Positions 62,851-64,000 of a DNA stretch of 64,000 bases are shown one piece after another. The position numbers and the translations under genes are program-made. The notes below the pieces were generated by a model that worked only from the letters and a program-made list of their open reading frames with translations, did not search any database and was not told the origin of the DNA. Position 1 is the stretch's first letter; each line of letters opens with the position of its first letter. Source of the DNA: Macrothele yani (taxonomy: Eukaryota; Arthropoda; Arachnida; Araneae; Macrothelidae); assembly GCA_039090855.1 (NCBI GenBank), contig CM076999.1, positions 116,125,072 through 116,189,071 on the forward strand, given 5' to 3'.

Positions 62851-63011
62851 TTGGATTGATGCATAAGTTCATGCCCTTTTATTTCACGAGTGTTTCCCAG
62901 TTCAGTAGAGACTGTGCAGATGGCCAGTTGTATATCAAAATGTAGCCAGTAATATCGTGTATCTAAATCATATTGCGTAGTGTGATTGTGGCTAATGGTT
63001 TTTTGGAGAAG

Positions 63012-64000
63012 TATGGAGTGTCAAGTATACAGGAATGAACATTTCTGACATCTCAGCTCGTCTACGAGTTTAACAAGGGATCCACAGCCGTCGAGCTGTG
63101 GATCTCTTGTTAAACTCGTGCTGTGTATGGGGAGGATGCTATTGCTTCGAGGACAGCCCACAAATGGTTTGAGCGGTTCCGAAGTGGCAATTTTGACCTC
63201 AACAACCCTCCACACTGAGGTCGTCCATCTCACTTTGATGAGGATCGTTTGAACCATCTCATCCACTTAGATCCGCGTCAAACCACACGCGAGTTGGCCA
63301 CTGAGATGGACTGCGATCAGGCCAAAGTGGTGCGACACCTGGAACGTATAGGAAAGGTCCAGAAATTGGGGTCTTGGATGCCTCGCAGTCTCACAGAGGA
63401 CAACAAGAATCAGCCTGTTGCAATATGTGGTTCCTTGCTCGCCTGTTATCGCGAATGTTCTCAGCAACACAAACTCTTTCTGTCACGTATTGTTACTGGA
63501 GATGAAAAGTGGTGCCTGTACGTGAATTTCAGGCATCGAAGAGAATGGTGAAGCCCAAACAAGACGCCCACACCACGTCCAAAACGTGACCTTCATCCTG
63601 CAAAGATCATGTTGTGTGTCTTGGTGGGACGTGGAATGCATTATTCACTGGAAAATGCTGCTGAGGAATTGGACCATCAACGCTGCAACTCTATTGTGAG
63701 CAACCCCGCCGTGTGGAGGAAGCAATTCAGCAGAAAGGGCCACATCGGAGCCATGGTGTCTTTCTCCAACATGATAACGCATGCACCTCACAGTGCAAAC
63801 ATGACCAAAACGGCCATTCAGGACTAGAAATGGGAGATACTTCCACATCCGGCCTATTCCCCAGATGTCGCCACCTTCAGACTATTGCCTGTTTCGATCT
63901 CTGTCGAATGCACTCCGTGGCAGAACGTTCAACAATGATCTCCAGAATTTCCTCGGCGATTTCTTCGCAGCAAAACCTGCTCGTTTTTTCAAGCATGGCA
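63012..64000 (+). pseudogene. Mariner transposase, partial, frameshifted
   Basis: MECQVYRNEHF then the hairpin at 63064-63119 in place of the usual first helix-turn-helix. GEDAIASRTAHKWFERFRSG follows, then HLIHLDPRQTTRELATEMDC and KVVRHLERIGKVQKLGSWMP (second helix-turn-helix), and IVTGDEKWCLYVNF (first Asp). The middle motif is scrambled (63740-63830). SPPSDYCLFRSLSNALRGRT holds the third Asp, followed by FFAAKPARFFKHG at the window edge. Stops at 63216 and 63549. Confidence 0.88.
63064..63119. repeat. Short-spacer hairpin in mariner transposase
   Basis: Arms 63064-63088 and 63095-63119 pair at 24 of 25 positions, 6-nt spacer. The right arm replaces transposase sequence normally found after the TAVE-like segment. 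Confidence 0.95.

Larger units (their letters stand above)
62851..64000 (+). mobile_element. Mariner element, cut by the window end
   Basis: Left terminal repeat TTGGATTGATGCATAAGTTC at about 62853 after TA. The right end lies beyond 64000. Confidence 0.85.

Overview
This is an intergenic or intronic stretch of an animal nuclear genome that consists almost entirely of mobile and tandem DNA. There is no prokaryotic gene layout, no operon, no convincing host protein-coding gene and no intact rRNA or tRNA gene. The mix of Tc1/mariner, hAT-type, TTAA-flanked (piggyBac-type target) and L1/Tx1- or RTE-like LINE remnants, with several tRNA-derived SINE families, points to an arthropod. The Tc1 and mariner transposases resemble those common in arachnids, so a spider-like genome is my best guess; this is an inference and not proven by the sequence.

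Layout. 1-760: a 37-bp minisatellite. 1064-6888: a degenerate mariner-type element on the minus strand, then a four-level nest (Tc1-like > hAT > mariner-like > SINE) with target-site duplications readable at most levels. 6889-13.4 kb: a stretch with no recognised gene, two mariner fragments, a TTAA-flanked MITE inside a SINE, and an RTE-like LINE tail. 14.1-17.7 kb: a non-autonomous hAT-like candidate, a Tc1-like transposase and SINEs. 18.2-19.1 kb: an array of four U6 snRNA-derived pseudogene units. 19.1-24 kb: SINEs and A-rich tandem repeats. 24-29.5 kb: a mariner-type transposase split by a hAT-like insertion, a composite SINE, a hAT fragment and a nearly complete Tc1-like element. 29.5-36.7 kb: LINE remnants, the best being an L1/Tx1-like ORF2 that carries two SINE A copies, a tRNA-like SINE and a TTAA MITE. 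36.8-45.4 kb: two Tc1-like elements, nested SINEs and MITEs, and a tandem repeat in which every unit carries an identical 14-bp motif that reads as a DR1 nuclear-receptor site. 46.5-48.4 kb: a TTGTTGAATT-rich MITE and a full-length degenerate mariner. 49-56 kb: microsatellite, a small basic ORF, foldback elements and large palindromes. 56.8-58.2 kb: a ~104-bp tandem array and a hAT-type MITE. 58.2-62.8 kb: few recognisable features. 62.85-64 kb: a mariner running off the window end.

No set of genes here works together in a pathway. What the window records is a history of insertions. Several insertions are exact enough that removing them, with one copy of the duplicated target, restores the host element's reading frame (2896-6156 in the Tc1, 35493-35928 in the LINE, 24699-25994 in the mariner).

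The two most unusual signals are (i) the U6-derived array at 18.35-19.04 kb and (ii) short-spacer inverted duplications, often 24-33 nt per arm with 6-12 nt spacers, lying inside unrelated transposon families. The second could be a real templated-inversion process or an amplification or assembly artefact.
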